Shown here: piece by piece, positions 36,846 to 45,416 of the stretch
How positions within the stretch are numbered: the stretch's first letter is position 1
Layout: each line of letters opens with the position of its first letter
Source: Christiangramia gaetbulicola
Lineage (GTDB): Bacteria; Bacteroidota; Bacteroidia; Flavobacteriales; Flavobacteriaceae
DNA: 64,000 nucleotides
NCBI RefSeq assembly: GCF_003054225.1
Contig: NZ_QBKQ01000001.1
Coordinates: forward strand, 310,001 to 374,000
Direction: 5' to 3'
The notes under the pieces: model-generated
Database searches by the model: none
What the model was told of the DNA's origin: nothing
What the model saw: the letters and a program-made list of their open reading frames with translations, nothing else
Made by a program: the position numbers and the translations under genes

Positions 36846-38129
36846 CTATTTATTTTTATAAACGACTCCTTCTTTCATTACGAACTTTACGTCTTCAAGA
36901 GTTTTGATATTTTTAGTTGGATCTTCATCCACGGCAATGATATCTGCATAGAATCCTTTGGCCAGCTGACCACTTTCGTTTTCGACCTTTAGAATTTTAG
37001 CTGGCACTATGGTAGCAACCTGTATCGCTTCCATTGCAGGCATTCCCGCTTCTACCATATAACCAAATTCCCTGGCATTCTCTCCATGTTTGAACACTCC
37101 GGCATCGGTTCCAAAAACGATCGGCACTCCCCTTTTATAAGCTTTTGAAAACGTATTCTGAATCTGCGGACCAATTTCCCTGGCTTTTGGAACTACCAGC
37201 TCCGGGTAATAATTTTCGATCTCCGCTTTTTCAGTTACTTCCTTACCGGCTGTGATCGTAGGCACGAGGTAAGAATTATATTCCTTCATAAGGTCCATGG
37301 TCTCTTCGCTCATCAGAGTTCCATGCTCTATGGTCTTTACCCCAGCTTTCACAGCTCTCTGCATTCCTTCATCACCGTGTGCGTGCGCAGCCACATGAAA
37401 TCCATAATCATTGGCAGTTTTTACGATCTCCTCGATCTCTTCCTCAAAGAACTGTGGATTCGAACTACTTTTTGCCACACTCAAAACTCCCCCGGTAGCA
37501 GTGATCTTGATAAGGTCTGCCCCATTCTTATAGCGCTGTCTTACAGCTTTCCTGGCATCTTCCACGCTGTTAACCACCCCATCTTTAGGCCCCGGATCTC
37601 CAACCATGTCCCTCTTCATTCCGTTCGTTGGGTCGGCATGTCCTCCTGTGGTAGCTAATGATTTACCTGCGGTAAAAATTCTTGGCCCGGCAACTTTACC
37701 TTTATTGATAGCATCTCTCAACGCGATGTTCACCCCGGTTCCTCCCAGGTCTCTAACGGTTGTAAAACCAGCCATTAACGTCTCTTCAGCAAAGCCTACA
37801 GAATTAAAGGCATCATCTGCCGGGTTGTTGGTAAATCGCTGTAAATATTTACTGGGATTGGTTTCATTCTCAATATGCACGTGCATATCGGTTAATCCCG
37901 GCAACAAAGTTTTATTTTTTAGATCTATAACCTGATTTTCTGAAGAATCTGGATCTATATAACCTTTTTCAATACTTTTTATCCTGTCTCCAGATACAAT
38001 AATCGTTTGTTCATTTAGAACCTTCCCGTTCTTAGTATCGACTAATTTTCCCGCATGGATGTAAGTATCCTGCGCCATTAAATTTGAGGAAATAAAAATG
38101 GCGGCTAAAATTGTGATCAGTTTTTTCAT
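36846..38129 (-). CDS. Secreted metal-dependent amidohydrolase
   Basis: 427 residues with a signal peptide (MKKLITILAAIFISSNLMAQ). Amidohydrolase motifs: DMHVHIE (first metal pair), DLIKITATGG (lysine/metal ligand region), HAHGDEGMQRA and IEHGT (metal histidines) and FGTDAG (catalytic aspartate). The arrangement resembles Xaa-Pro dipeptidase/imidazolonepropionase-like members that hydrolyse N-acyl amino acids or dipeptides. Export to the periplasm is clear; the substrate is not. Confidence 0.88.
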   Translation of the reverse strand: MKKLITILAAIFISSNLMAQDTYIHAGKLVDTKNGKVLNEQTIIVSGDRIKSIEKGYIDPDSSENQVIDLKNKTLLPGLTDMHVHIENETNPSKYLQRFTNNPADDAFNSVGFAEETLMAGFTTVRDLGGTGVNIALRDAINKGKVAGPRIFTAGKSLATTGGHADPTNGMKRDMVGDPGPKDGVVNSVEDARKAVRQRYKNGADLIKITATGGVLSVAKSSSNPQFFEEEIEEIVKTANDYGFHVAAHAHGDEGMQRAVKAGVKTIEHGTLMSEETMDLMKEYNSYLVPTITAGKEVTEKAEIENYYPELVVPKAREIGPQIQNTFSKAYKRGVPIVFGTDAGVFKHGENAREFGYMVEAGMPAMEAIQVATIVPAKILKVENESGQLAKGFYADIIAVDEDPTKNIKTLEDVKFVMKEGVVYKNK

Positions 38130-38206
38130 ATGAAATTAGGTTTAGTTCTAAATGAGGCTTATTCCAGATCCTTTCAAAAAATTCAGTATTGCTTACAAGC
38201 AAACTT

Positions 38207-39337
38207 TTATTGATCCAGAAAATCTATAATGGTTTTAGTGATATGATGTATTTGCTCGTCCTCCAGTTCGGTATGCATAGGGAGAGAAATTACTTCCTCG
38301 ACCAGTTTATTGGTCACGGTAAAATCTTTTTCATTGTACCTTTCGTCTACATAAGCTTTCTGGCGGTGCAATGGTATTGGATAATAAACACCAAAAGGAA
38401 TCCCTTTTTCCTGCAAATGCTTCGCTAGAGCATCTCTTTTCCCATTCCTGATCTTCAAAGTATATTGATGGTATACATGTGTATCACAATCTCCGGATCT
38501 CACCGGAGTGACAATATCCTTATGGTCCTGTAGTGCTTCGGTATATTTAATTGCAGCCTCTTTTCGGGCTTCATTATAAAGATCAAGATTTTTCAACTTA
38601 GCTCTTAGTACCGCCGCCTGGAAACTGTCCAGCCTGGAGTTCACTCCCACCACATCGTGATGATAACGTTCGTACATCCCGTGATTCACGATACCTCGAA
38701 TGGTATGCGCCAGCTCATCATTATTGGTAAAGATCGCTCCACCGTCCCCATAACATCCCAGGTTTTTAGATGGGAAGAAAGAAGTTGCCGCAATATCGCC
38801 AATGGTTCCAGCCTTACTGGTTCCATTCTTTGAGTGATAATTAGACCCTATGGCCTGGGCATTATCCTCGATCACATAAAGATCATGTTCCTTTGCGATC
38901 TCCATGATCGCATCCATATCTGCGGTTTGCCCGAAAAGATGCACAGGAACTATCGCTTTTGTTTTTGGGGTGATCGCTTTTTTGATCTCTTCCGGATCTA
39001 TATTAAAAGTTTCCGGGTCTACATCTACCAATACCGGGGTAAGTTGAAGCAAGGCGATCACTTCTACCGTAGCAGCAAAAGTAAAATCGGCTGTGATCAC
39101 TTCATCACCAGGTTTTAGCCCCAGTCCCATCATGGCGATCTGTAAAGCATCTGTCCCGTTAGCACAAGGGATTACGTGTTTTACACCGAGATATTCTTCA
39201 AGTTCTTTTTGGAATCCATGTACGTGAGGCCCGTTGATAAAGGAAGTTTCTTCCAGAATTTCCTGTATCCCCTGATTCACCTCGTTCTTTATACCTTCAT
39301 ATTGACCCTTTAGGTCAACCATTTGAATCTTTTTCAT
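38207..39337 (-). CDS. DegT/DnrJ/EryC1/StrS-family sugar aminotransferase
   Basis: PLP-dependent transamination of a nucleotide keto-sugar. ANGTDALQIAMMGLG is the cofactor region, the PLP lysine is in SFFPSKNLGCYGDGG, and the GxxRLDxxxAA-type segment is VNSRLDSFQAAVLRAKL. ATG at 39337 is preferred to an upstream TTG; 376 residues. There are no other nucleotide-sugar genes beside it, but the divergent neighbour is the LPS enzyme WaaA, so a surface-polysaccharide role is likely. Exact sugar unknown. Confidence 0.9.
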   Translation of the reverse strand: MKKIQMVDLKGQYEGIKNEVNQGIQEILEETSFINGPHVHGFQKELEEYLGVKHVIPCANGTDALQIAMMGLGLKPGDEVITADFTFAATVEVIALLQLTPVLVDVDPETFNIDPEEIKKAITPKTKAIVPVHLFGQTADMDAIMEIAKEHDLYVIEDNAQAIGSNYHSKNGTSKAGTIGDIAATSFFPSKNLGCYGDGGAIFTNNDELAHTIRGIVNHGMYERYHHDVVGVNSRLDSFQAAVLRAKLKNLDLYNEARKEAAIKYTEALQDHKDIVTPVRSGDCDTHVYHQYTLKIRNGKRDALAKHLQEKGIPFGVYYPIPLHRQKAYVDERYNEKDFTVTNKLVEEVISLPMHTELEDEQIHHITKTIIDFLDQ

Positions 39338-39435
39338 TTGCAAAATTTTTCAGCGATACGAAAATACGAAATATAGGCCCTTCTGGCAATCCATTTATTG
39401 GGAAAGGCCTATTTTAGCAGTCTTAAGTTTTTAGT

Positions 39436-40659
39436 GTGCAGAGAATTTACAACGTATTGGTAAAACTAAGCGGAGTCGTTCTTAAATCGGCCGGAAAATT
39501 TAGTCCCAAACTCAAGGATTTTACCGAAGGCAGGAAAGACCTTTTTTCAAAACTGGAGCAAAACATCGATCCAGAAGCAGAGCATATCTGGATACATGCT
39601 GCTTCCCTGGGAGAATTCGAAATGGCAGTCCCGGTTTTAATGATGCTGAAAGAAAAATATCCCAGGACAAAAACGCTAGTTAGCTTCTTCTCCCCTTCTG
39701 GATATAACAATAAAAAGAAACATCCGCTGGTAGATCACTTTACTTATCTGCCATTGGACACAAAGGAAAATGCGCAAAAATTCCTGGAGATCATTCAGCC
39801 GAAAATGGCCTTCTTTATAAAATATGATTTCTGGCCTAATTTTCTAAATGAATTGAAGGAGAGACAAATTAGGACTTTCCTTGTTTCAGGAGTTTTCAGA
39901 AAAGACCAGGCCTTTTTTAAACCTTACGGTAAGTGGATGAAAAAGTCCCTGCAGGCTTTTGAACATTTCTTTGTTCAGAATGAAGAGTCCAGGTATCTTT
40001 TGAATTCCATCGGCTTTGATAATGTGACCGTAAGCGGTGATACCAGATTTGATCGCGTAGCCGCGCAACTGGAAGCCGATAACCGTATAGACTTTATCGA
40101 TGATTTCAAACAGGATAAATTACTGATAGTTTGCGGCAGTACCTGGCCTGAAGATGAGGATCTCATGGTGAAATTCATCAATAGTTCGGTAAATATAAAA
40201 TTCATCATTGCTCCCCATGAGATTAAGACTGAAAAAGTCGAGAAACTCAGGTCTAAACTTAAGATACCCACAGTTAATTACTCTGAAAAAGAGGGTGTAG
40301 ATCTTAAAGACTATTCGGTACTTATCCTGGATACTATAGGATTACTGGGCCGGGCCTATAGCTATGCCGATATCGCTTATGTAGGTGGAGCGGCGGGAAC
40401 TACCGGACTACACAATATCCTGGAACCGGCAACCTTCGGGATACCTATCGTAATTGGCGAGAACTTCAGCAAGTTCCCGGAAGCAGAAAAATTACGGCAG
40501 CTTGCCGGTCTGTATTCTGTTAAAAATTCAGATGAATTTTCAGCCATCATGACCAAGTTTTATACAAATTCAGAATTCAGGCAAAAAACAGGAATGATAG
40601 CCGGGCACTTCATTAACAGCAATACCGGCGCTATCAGGATGCTGCAGGAGTATTTATAA
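39436..40659 (+). CDS. waaA: 3-deoxy-D-manno-octulosonic acid (Kdo) transferase
   Basis: Inner-membrane-associated GT30 glycosyltransferase that adds Kdo to lipid A. Key motifs: IHAASLGEFEMA with the catalytic glutamate, FFSPSGYNNKKK, KYDFWPNFL, VSGDTRFDR, CGSTWPEDE, and the donor-binding GGAAGTTGLHNILEPATFG. Size 407 is normal for the family. The start codon is GTG at 39436; no ATG gives the conserved N-terminus. Divergent from the DegT aminotransferase, and separated by about 100 bases with promoters for both. Confidence 0.95.
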   Translation: MQRIYNVLVKLSGVVLKSAGKFSPKLKDFTEGRKDLFSKLEQNIDPEAEHIWIHAASLGEFEMAVPVLMMLKEKYPRTKTLVSFFSPSGYNNKKKHPLVDHFTYLPLDTKENAQKFLEIIQPKMAFFIKYDFWPNFLNELKERQIRTFLVSGVFRKDQAFFKPYGKWMKKSLQAFEHFFVQNEESRYLLNSIGFDNVTVSGDTRFDRVAAQLEADNRIDFIDDFKQDKLLIVCGSTWPEDEDLMVKFINSSVNIKFIIAPHEIKTEKVEKLRSKLKIPTVNYSEKEGVDLKDYSVLILDTIGLLGRAYSYADIAYVGGAAGTTGLHNILEPATFGIPIVIGENFSKFPEAEKLRQLAGLYSVKNSDEFSAIMTKFYTNSEFRQKTGMIAGHFINSNTGAIRMLQEYL

Positions 40660-40732
40660 ATACAATTCCGTGGTATTTTAACATTCTTTGCTAAAAAAGT
40701 TTAAAAATAGATCATTGAACAGCTTTTAGTTG

Positions 40733-40740
40733 TAATTTCG
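40733..40740 (+). promoter_or_regulatory. Candidate -7 element for the small lipoprotein gene
   Basis: TAATTTCG (TAnnTTYG variant) 29 bases before the ATG at 40769; a TTG 15 bases upstream is closer than usual. Confidence 0.4.
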
Positions 40741-40768
40741 ATGAACTTAACCTTTAAACTATTTAAAA

Positions 40769-41002
40769 ATGAAACGTTTATCAATTCTTGCCAGTGCTCT
40801 GCTATTGACCTCGGCAGTTTTAACTTCATGTAGAGATACTTCTGAAAAAGAAGTTATTGTAAGAGAGGTTGAAGTGGAGAAAAAAGTTGAAGCTCCTGAA
40901 GAGGAAAAAGAAGGTATTCTTGAAAGAACCGCTAAAAAAGTAGATAAAGAAGTAAACAAGGAGATCGATGAAGAGATCGAAAAAATAGGAGATGATAATT
41001 AA
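40769..41002 (+). CDS. Small acidic lipoprotein
   Basis: 77 residues with a lipoprotein signal ending in LTSC; after the lipid-modified cysteine (about residue 21) comes RDTSEKE and a Lys/Glu/Val-rich helical chain with a low-complexity middle. No domain is recognised. The gene is followed 74 bases later by a second lipoprotein gene with the same leader pattern (MKR...TSCRDT), so the two look like diverged duplicates. Probably membrane-anchored and stress-related; the role is not known. Confidence 0.78.
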   Translation: MKRLSILASALLLTSAVLTSCRDTSEKEVIVREVEVEKKVEAPEEEKEGILERTAKKVDKEVNKEIDEEIEKIGDDN

Positions 41003-41075
41003 AAAGTTAAGATAAAGCTTTAAATTATGGTCGGCTTAAAGTCACTTATTGTACTAACTCCAAAAAACTAAAAAA

Positions 41076-41507
41076 ATGAAAAGACCAATTTTAGTAGTTG
41101 CATTAATGCTCTCCATGGGGATCGTCTTTACCTCATGCCGGGACACCGCAAAGGAAAAAGAATCTGAGGAGATGGAAATGTCTGATGACATGGAAGATGC
41201 CATGGATGATGTGGAAGACGAAATGGAAGACATGGAAGATGAAATGGATGACGTTAATGACAACAACAATACGGTTAGAGACGACCTGGATCAGGCTGCT
41301 AGCGATGTAGAAGATGCAGTGAACGAAGCTGCTCGTGAAACCAGCTCCGGAGCAAAGAAAGCTGCTAATGAAGCCGAAGAAGGCATCAAAAAAGCAGCAG
41401 ATGAAGCAAAATCTGGTGTAAACCAGGCCGCTAAAGAAACCGGAGATGCTTTAAAAAAGGCTGGTGATGAGATAAAAGGAGAGTTTAAAAAGTCTGACGA
41501 TAATTAA
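41076..41507 (+). CDS. Acidic, repeat-containing lipoprotein
   Basis: 143 residues. Lipoprotein signal ending FTSC at about residue 21. Then an extremely acidic Met/Asp/Glu block (about 31-65) and alanine-rich amphipathic helical repeats (AANEAEEGIKKAADEAKSGV, then similar copies) resembling apolipoprotein/LEA-type 11-residue repeats. Such sequences are often unstructured until dried or membrane-bound, and are linked to stress tolerance in other organisms; that is inference. It shares its signal/lipobox pattern with the preceding gene and is followed by a terminator. Confidence 0.8.
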   Translation: MKRPILVVALMLSMGIVFTSCRDTAKEKESEEMEMSDDMEDAMDDVEDEMEDMEDEMDDVNDNNNTVRDDLDQAASDVEDAVNEAARETSSGAKKAANEAEEGIKKAADEAKSGVNQAAKETGDALKKAGDEIKGEFKKSDDN

Positions 41508-41528
41508 TTGCAGATCATAACTAAAATC

Positions 41529-41562
41529 AAAAGCCTTTTCCAATGGAAAAGGCTTTTTTCTG
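41529..41562 (+). terminator. Intrinsic terminator after the lipoprotein pair
   Basis: Stem AAAAGCCTTTTCC / GGAAAAGGCTTTT, 3-base loop, T-rich. Confidence 0.9.
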
Positions 41563-41628
41563 TTTCAATTTGACCTCTTATAACCGGAAGATCAAAAAAT
41601 TCCTGCGAGGTCCTGAATTATTATATTG

Positions 41629-42396
41629 TTAGCTTTTGAATGATTTCAGTTCCCTTTTTAACTCCTCCATGGATTGCTGAAGTTCCTGAAAAAGACCACT
41701 ATTCGATGGGTTATCCAGGTTGAAGGTAAGTTTGGAATTTACCTGCCATATTTCCTGAATATCATGTACATTAATTTCTAAAGGCAGATATTCTTCATTC
41801 AAAGAAATAAGTAAGACCTTGGAAGGATCGGGCATTTTCTGGAGCTTTTTCACCAATACCGAATCATACATTACAATAACATATACCCTGTTATTGCTGG
41901 CTTCCTCAATACTGGAAACAGCCTTTCCCATCACCCACTCACCCGGACGGTAATCTGGCAACATACTATCTCCTTCGATCTGGAAACCACGGTAAGTAGC
42001 ATTTCTGAATTCTGGCAAGGGAATATCGAATGCAGGTAACTGGCTATACCACTCCACATCCTGTACATTATGGGGATATCCGGCAGCGGCTTTTTGGTTT
42101 ACAAGTACGATATTCTCATTATCGGCATTGTCTACCGTAACTACTTTCGGGCTTACATCTCCTTTAGAGATCTTCAGGTATTTTTGCCCACTTGCGCCGA
42201 ACAGCCAAAGAGGGTTAATTGCAAATTGCCTAAGCAACTCGGCAACGATCTTTCCAGAAAGTTTGGTACGGCCCCGCTCTATATCTGCTGTGGAATTCTT
42301 AATGCCCAGAAGGGCTGCAAATTCTGTTTGCGTATAATTATTCTCTTCACGCACTTCCTTAAAGTGCTTGATTTCAATAGATCCAGGTGTACCCAT
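41629..42396 (-). CDS. XRE-type regulator with LexA-like S24 domain
   Basis: 255 residues. N-terminal helix-turn-helix (about 12-55, YTQTEFAALLGIKNSTADIE) is followed by an S24/LexA-type protease domain. It holds an Ala-Gly cleavage-site candidate (A105-G106 in QKAAAGYPHN), the serine in EGDSMLPDYRPGEW (S144) and a lysine in VLVKKL (K183/184), so self-cleavage is possible. A C-terminal coiled tail follows. Regulators of this build control SOS-like or phage-type responses, but no phage genes are around. DNA target unknown. Confidence 0.86.
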   Translation of the reverse strand: MGTPGSIEIKHFKEVREENNYTQTEFAALLGIKNSTADIERGRTKLSGKIVAELLRQFAINPLWLFGASGQKYLKISKGDVSPKVVTVDNADNENIVLVNQKAAAGYPHNVQDVEWYSQLPAFDIPLPEFRNATYRGFQIEGDSMLPDYRPGEWVMGKAVSSIEEASNNRVYVIVMYDSVLVKKLQKMPDPSKVLLISLNEEYLPLEINVHDIQEIWQVNSKLTFNLDNPSNSGLFQELQQSMEELKRELKSFKS

Positions 42397-42478
42397 AATT
42401 TAATAGATTAGGAATATTTCCAAAATTTACTCAAAAATATTGGATTTAATCCTATTTAACTAAAAAAGCTGAGAAAAT

Positions 42479-44467
42479 TTATACAGAACTATATTTATCC
42501 TTGAATCCTAATAATCTTAAAGCATTTAATACAACCACAATGGTAGAGCCTTCATGGAAGACCACCGCGATACCGATATTGGCCCAACCAAAGATGGTTG
42601 CCGGCAGCAACAGGGCGACCACTCCCAGGCTTATCCATAAATTCTGTTTTACGATCTGTTGTGCTTTCCGGCTTAAGGCAATAGCAAAGGGTAGTATCTC
42701 TAATTTATCGGCCATCAGGGCAATATCTGCCGTTTCTAAAGCTACATCGCTACCGGCCGCACCCATGGCGATACCCACGGTACTGTTAGCCATAGCCGGA
42801 GCATCATTTACCCCATCCCCTATCATGGCGATCTTATGTTCTTCCTTTTCCAGTTGCTTGATACGTTCTACCTTTTCTTCAGGTAATAAACTTCCATAAG
42901 CGTCGGTAAGCCCTATTTCTGCAGCCACCGCATCTGCAACCTCCTGGTTATCCCCGGTAAGCATGATCATTTTCCTGATCCCAATTTTCTTCAATTTGGC
43001 CAGGGTAGATTTGGCAGCTTTCCTGGGAGTATCCATTAAGCCAAGTATTCCGCTGAATTCCTCATTATTCCTTACCAGCATCACGGTCTTACCTTCCCGC
43101 TCAAGCTTTTTTACTTTCTCCTTTACCTCTACAGGCACTCCGCCAGATTCCTCATAAAGTTCAAGGTTCCCGATTCTCACTAAATCTCCATCAACTTTTC
43201 CTTTGATACCTTTTCCCTGAATAGCTTCAGAATTCATAGCTTCAGGAATTCCATTTAACTGGTTCATTCGCTTTTTACCATCACGGACTACCGCTTTAGC
43301 CAGAGGGTGATTACTGGAACTTTCCAGGGCAATAACTTTCAGCAGAAATTCATCATTAGAAAGTCCGTTAAGCAAGACGATATCGGTAAGTTCGGGTTTG
43401 CCTTCGGTAAGGGTACCAGTCTTATCAAAAGCCAGGGCACGCAGGGTTCCCAGGTCTTCCAGGGGTTTACCTCCTTTAATGAGCACTCCTCCCTTGGCTG
43501 CACGGGCGATTCCGCTTAAAACTGCTGAAGGAGTTGAGATCGCCAGCGCACATGGACTTGCCGCCACCAGCGCCGCCATGGAGCGGTAAAAACTATCCTG
43601 CCAGCTTTCATCCACCACCAGGAAAGCGAAATTCAAAATTATAATAAGTATGAGTACCGCCGGGACGTAATACTTTTCGAATTTATCTGCCAGCAACTGG
43701 GTTGGTGATTTCTTTTCCTGGGCTTCCTGCACCATAGTGATCAACCGGTTAAGCGTAGAATCCTGAGATTCTTTTATAACCTTCACTTCTATACTGCTGT
43801 CGCCATTGATGGTACCTGCATAGACCCTGTTCCTTGCCGGGATATCTGCTACCGAATTATATTTTTTATCGGGATCTCCTACAGGTTCTTTATCTACAGG
43901 AATACTTTCACCCGTTATAGGCGCCTGGTTAATACTCGTTTTCCCGCTAATAAGTAAGCCATCGGCACTCACCGCCGAGTTAGGCTTTATCCTGATAATA
44001 TCCCCTACTTTAAGATCCTCTATCCTTACTTCTACGAAATCGCCATTCTGCTTGCGCAAAGCGATCTTGGGAGATAATTTAGTAAGTGATTCAATAGATT
44101 TCGTAGCCTTATCCATAGCCAGGTGTTCCAGAGCATGTCCCAGACTAAAAAGAAATAACAATAAAGCACCTTCAGCCCATTTATCGAGCAGGGCAGCACC
44201 AATAGCGGCCACGAGCATTAAAAAATCTATTTGAAAACGAGCATGGGAGATCTCTTCAATAGCTTCTTTCAAGGTATAATAGCCTCCAAAACCATAAGAA
44301 ATAAGATATGGTATCACGATATAGATAAAGGAAAGATCACTGAAGGTATCCAGCAGGAATCCGGTTAAAAGGAAAACACCACTTAAGACAGCGAATATAA
44401 GCTCTGTTCTTTCACCAAAAATACCGTCATTATGAGCCTTGCAACAGCCATGATTATTACCAGACAT
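42479..44467 (-). CDS. P1B-4-type metal-transporting ATPase (Co/Fe/Zn exporter type)
   Basis: Metal-efflux P-type ATPase of 662 residues. Standard motifs: TGES (GITGES-type), the membrane metal motif SPCALA (about 306), the phosphorylation site DKTGTLTEG (about 346) and the hinge GDGVNDAPAMA. The HEGST motif in a C-terminal helix together with SPC defines the P1B-4 group, whose known members export Co2+ or Fe2+. There is no N-terminal ferredoxin-like HMA domain, only a short His/Cys patch (HGCCKAH). The Fur-family regulator gene lies 88 bases upstream on the same strand, pointing to metal-controlled expression. Confidence 0.93.
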   Translation of the reverse strand: MSGNNHGCCKAHNDGIFGERTELIFAVLSGVFLLTGFLLDTFSDLSFIYIVIPYLISYGFGGYYTLKEAIEEISHARFQIDFLMLVAAIGAALLDKWAEGALLLFLFSLGHALEHLAMDKATKSIESLTKLSPKIALRKQNGDFVEVRIEDLKVGDIIRIKPNSAVSADGLLISGKTSINQAPITGESIPVDKEPVGDPDKKYNSVADIPARNRVYAGTINGDSSIEVKVIKESQDSTLNRLITMVQEAQEKKSPTQLLADKFEKYYVPAVLILIIILNFAFLVVDESWQDSFYRSMAALVAASPCALAISTPSAVLSGIARAAKGGVLIKGGKPLEDLGTLRALAFDKTGTLTEGKPELTDIVLLNGLSNDEFLLKVIALESSSNHPLAKAVVRDGKKRMNQLNGIPEAMNSEAIQGKGIKGKVDGDLVRIGNLELYEESGGVPVEVKEKVKKLEREGKTVMLVRNNEEFSGILGLMDTPRKAAKSTLAKLKKIGIRKMIMLTGDNQEVADAVAAEIGLTDAYGSLLPEEKVERIKQLEKEEHKIAMIGDGVNDAPAMANSTVGIAMGAAGSDVALETADIALMADKLEILPFAIALSRKAQQIVKQNLWISLGVVALLLPATIFGWANIGIAVVFHEGSTIVVVLNALRLLGFKDKYSSV

Positions 44468-44495
44468 TGAATATCAAATTTTTAAATTAAGAAAG

Positions 44496-44513
44496 GATCA
44501 TATCTCTATGATC
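44496..44513. promoter_or_regulatory. Perfect inverted repeat between fur-like gene and the metal ATPase gene
   Basis: GATCATA-TCTC-TATGATC, 7-bp arms with a 4-base centre, in the 88-base gap upstream of the ATPase ATG. It could be a regulator operator or a short RNA hairpin; it is not a canonical Fur box. Confidence 0.4.
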
Positions 44514-44555
44514 TCAAGGACTAAGATAGGCCGAAAAACATGCAACTTAAGTGCA

Positions 44556-44975
44556 TTATTTCTTTTCACTGCATTTATCACAAATTCCCTTGATCACCAG
44601 GTTCATGTCCTTACTCACAAAGCCTTTAGGTAAACTTATGTGCGGGATCTTATGATCTGTTAGGCAGATCGTTTCATTACATTTCTCACAATGAAAATGC
44701 AAATGCAGATCCTGTGACTGGTTCTCCCCTGTACCCTTTTCATCCAGGGCATATTTGGCGATACCAGTGCCATCGTCTATTTGATGAACGAGTCCCTTTT
44801 TCTCAAAGGTCTTTATGGTTCTATACAGTGTGGTACGTTCAGACTTATCAAAACCCGACTCAATATCATTCAAGGTAACGGCAATATCCCGTTCACTTAA
44901 GAACTTATACATTAAAAGTCTTATTGCGGTAGGCCTTATATGATGTTCTTTAAGAACTAACTCTATATCTCCCAT
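44556..44975 (-). CDS. Fur-family metalloregulator
   Basis: 139 residues. Winged-helix domain (about 1-85: IRPTAIRLLMYKFL, SERTTLYRTIKTFEKKGLVH). The dimerisation domain carries HLHFHCEKCNETICL and a C-terminal CDKCSE pair, giving the structural CxxC zinc site. The HLHFH stretch would supply the regulatory metal site. Without structure, Fur, Zur, PerR and Mur cannot be separated. Being upstream of a P1B-4 ATPase suggests it responds to iron or zinc and controls efflux (inference). Upstream is a small Cys-rich protein gene and a terminator. Confidence 0.9.
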   Translation of the reverse strand: MGDIELVLKEHHIRPTAIRLLMYKFLSERDIAVTLNDIESGFDKSERTTLYRTIKTFEKKGLVHQIDDGTGIAKYALDEKGTGENQSQDLHLHFHCEKCNETICLTDHKIPHISLPKGFVSKDMNLVIKGICDKCSEKK

Positions 44976-45013
44976 AAGTAAAAGAAGTTAAGCAAAGTTA
45001 GTATGAAATGCTG

Positions 45014-45052
45014 AAAAAAAAGAAAACCGTCACTAAGAAAGTAACGGTCTCG
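45014..45052 (-). terminator. Intrinsic terminator upstream of the fur-like gene
   Basis: Minus-strand stem ACCGTtACT/AGTgACGGT (45026-45048) followed by a T-rich run; ends the small gene at 45084-45299. Confidence 0.8.
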
Positions 45053-45083
45053 AAACAAGTTCTAACAATTATAAACTTAGAAA

Positions 45084-45299
45084 TTATTCTTTGCAGCACG
45101 CACAGATCCTGACTTTTGTTAGCTGCAATTTCTCCTTTGCAGAGCTTATAGCCAGATTCGCATTTGGGAATATACCCAGATATATTCTTTCCAGAACTAC
45201 CGGGAGATCTTTGCATCGATCTGCATGAACCTGAATTACACCTCTTGCATCCGGGTTCTTACGGGTATAATAATATTGCATGCGGCAATTTATAGCCAT
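45084..45299 (-). CDS. Small Cys-containing protein (HADxCxxLP family)
   Basis: 71 residues with the pattern IQVHADRCKDLPVVLERIYL followed by a C-terminal ICACCKE. From memory, Bacteroidota carry short proteins of this style with His-Cys and a terminal Cys pair, so a structural metal site is plausible. The open frame overlaps a competing one (44998-45216, minus), but this one has the family-like Cys/His arrangement. The function is unknown. Terminator downstream. Confidence 0.68.
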   Translation of the reverse strand: MAINCRMQYYYTRKNPDARGVIQVHADRCKDLPVVLERIYLGIFPNANLAISSAKEKLQLTKVRICACCKE

Positions 45300-45416
45300 C
45301 TGTAAAAATGCAATATTCTAAAAAAATATTTTTTTAATGTTTTTAGTGATAGATCATTAATTCAAAACTGAATTTCTTCCTAAAAACAGAAAATTAAAAA
45401 GCAATCAGATAATATT

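Noticed and set aside
41629-44975. Prophage or mobile-element remnant around the XRE-S24 regulator
   Set aside because: No integrase, portal, capsid or transposase genes or terminal repeats are seen; neighbours are ordinary metal-handling and envelope genes.
44998-45216. Alternative open frame overlapping the small Cys protein
   Set aside because: Hydrophobic, poly-Phe tail generated by the terminator T-tract; the 45084-45299 frame has the better family-like Cys/His arrangement.
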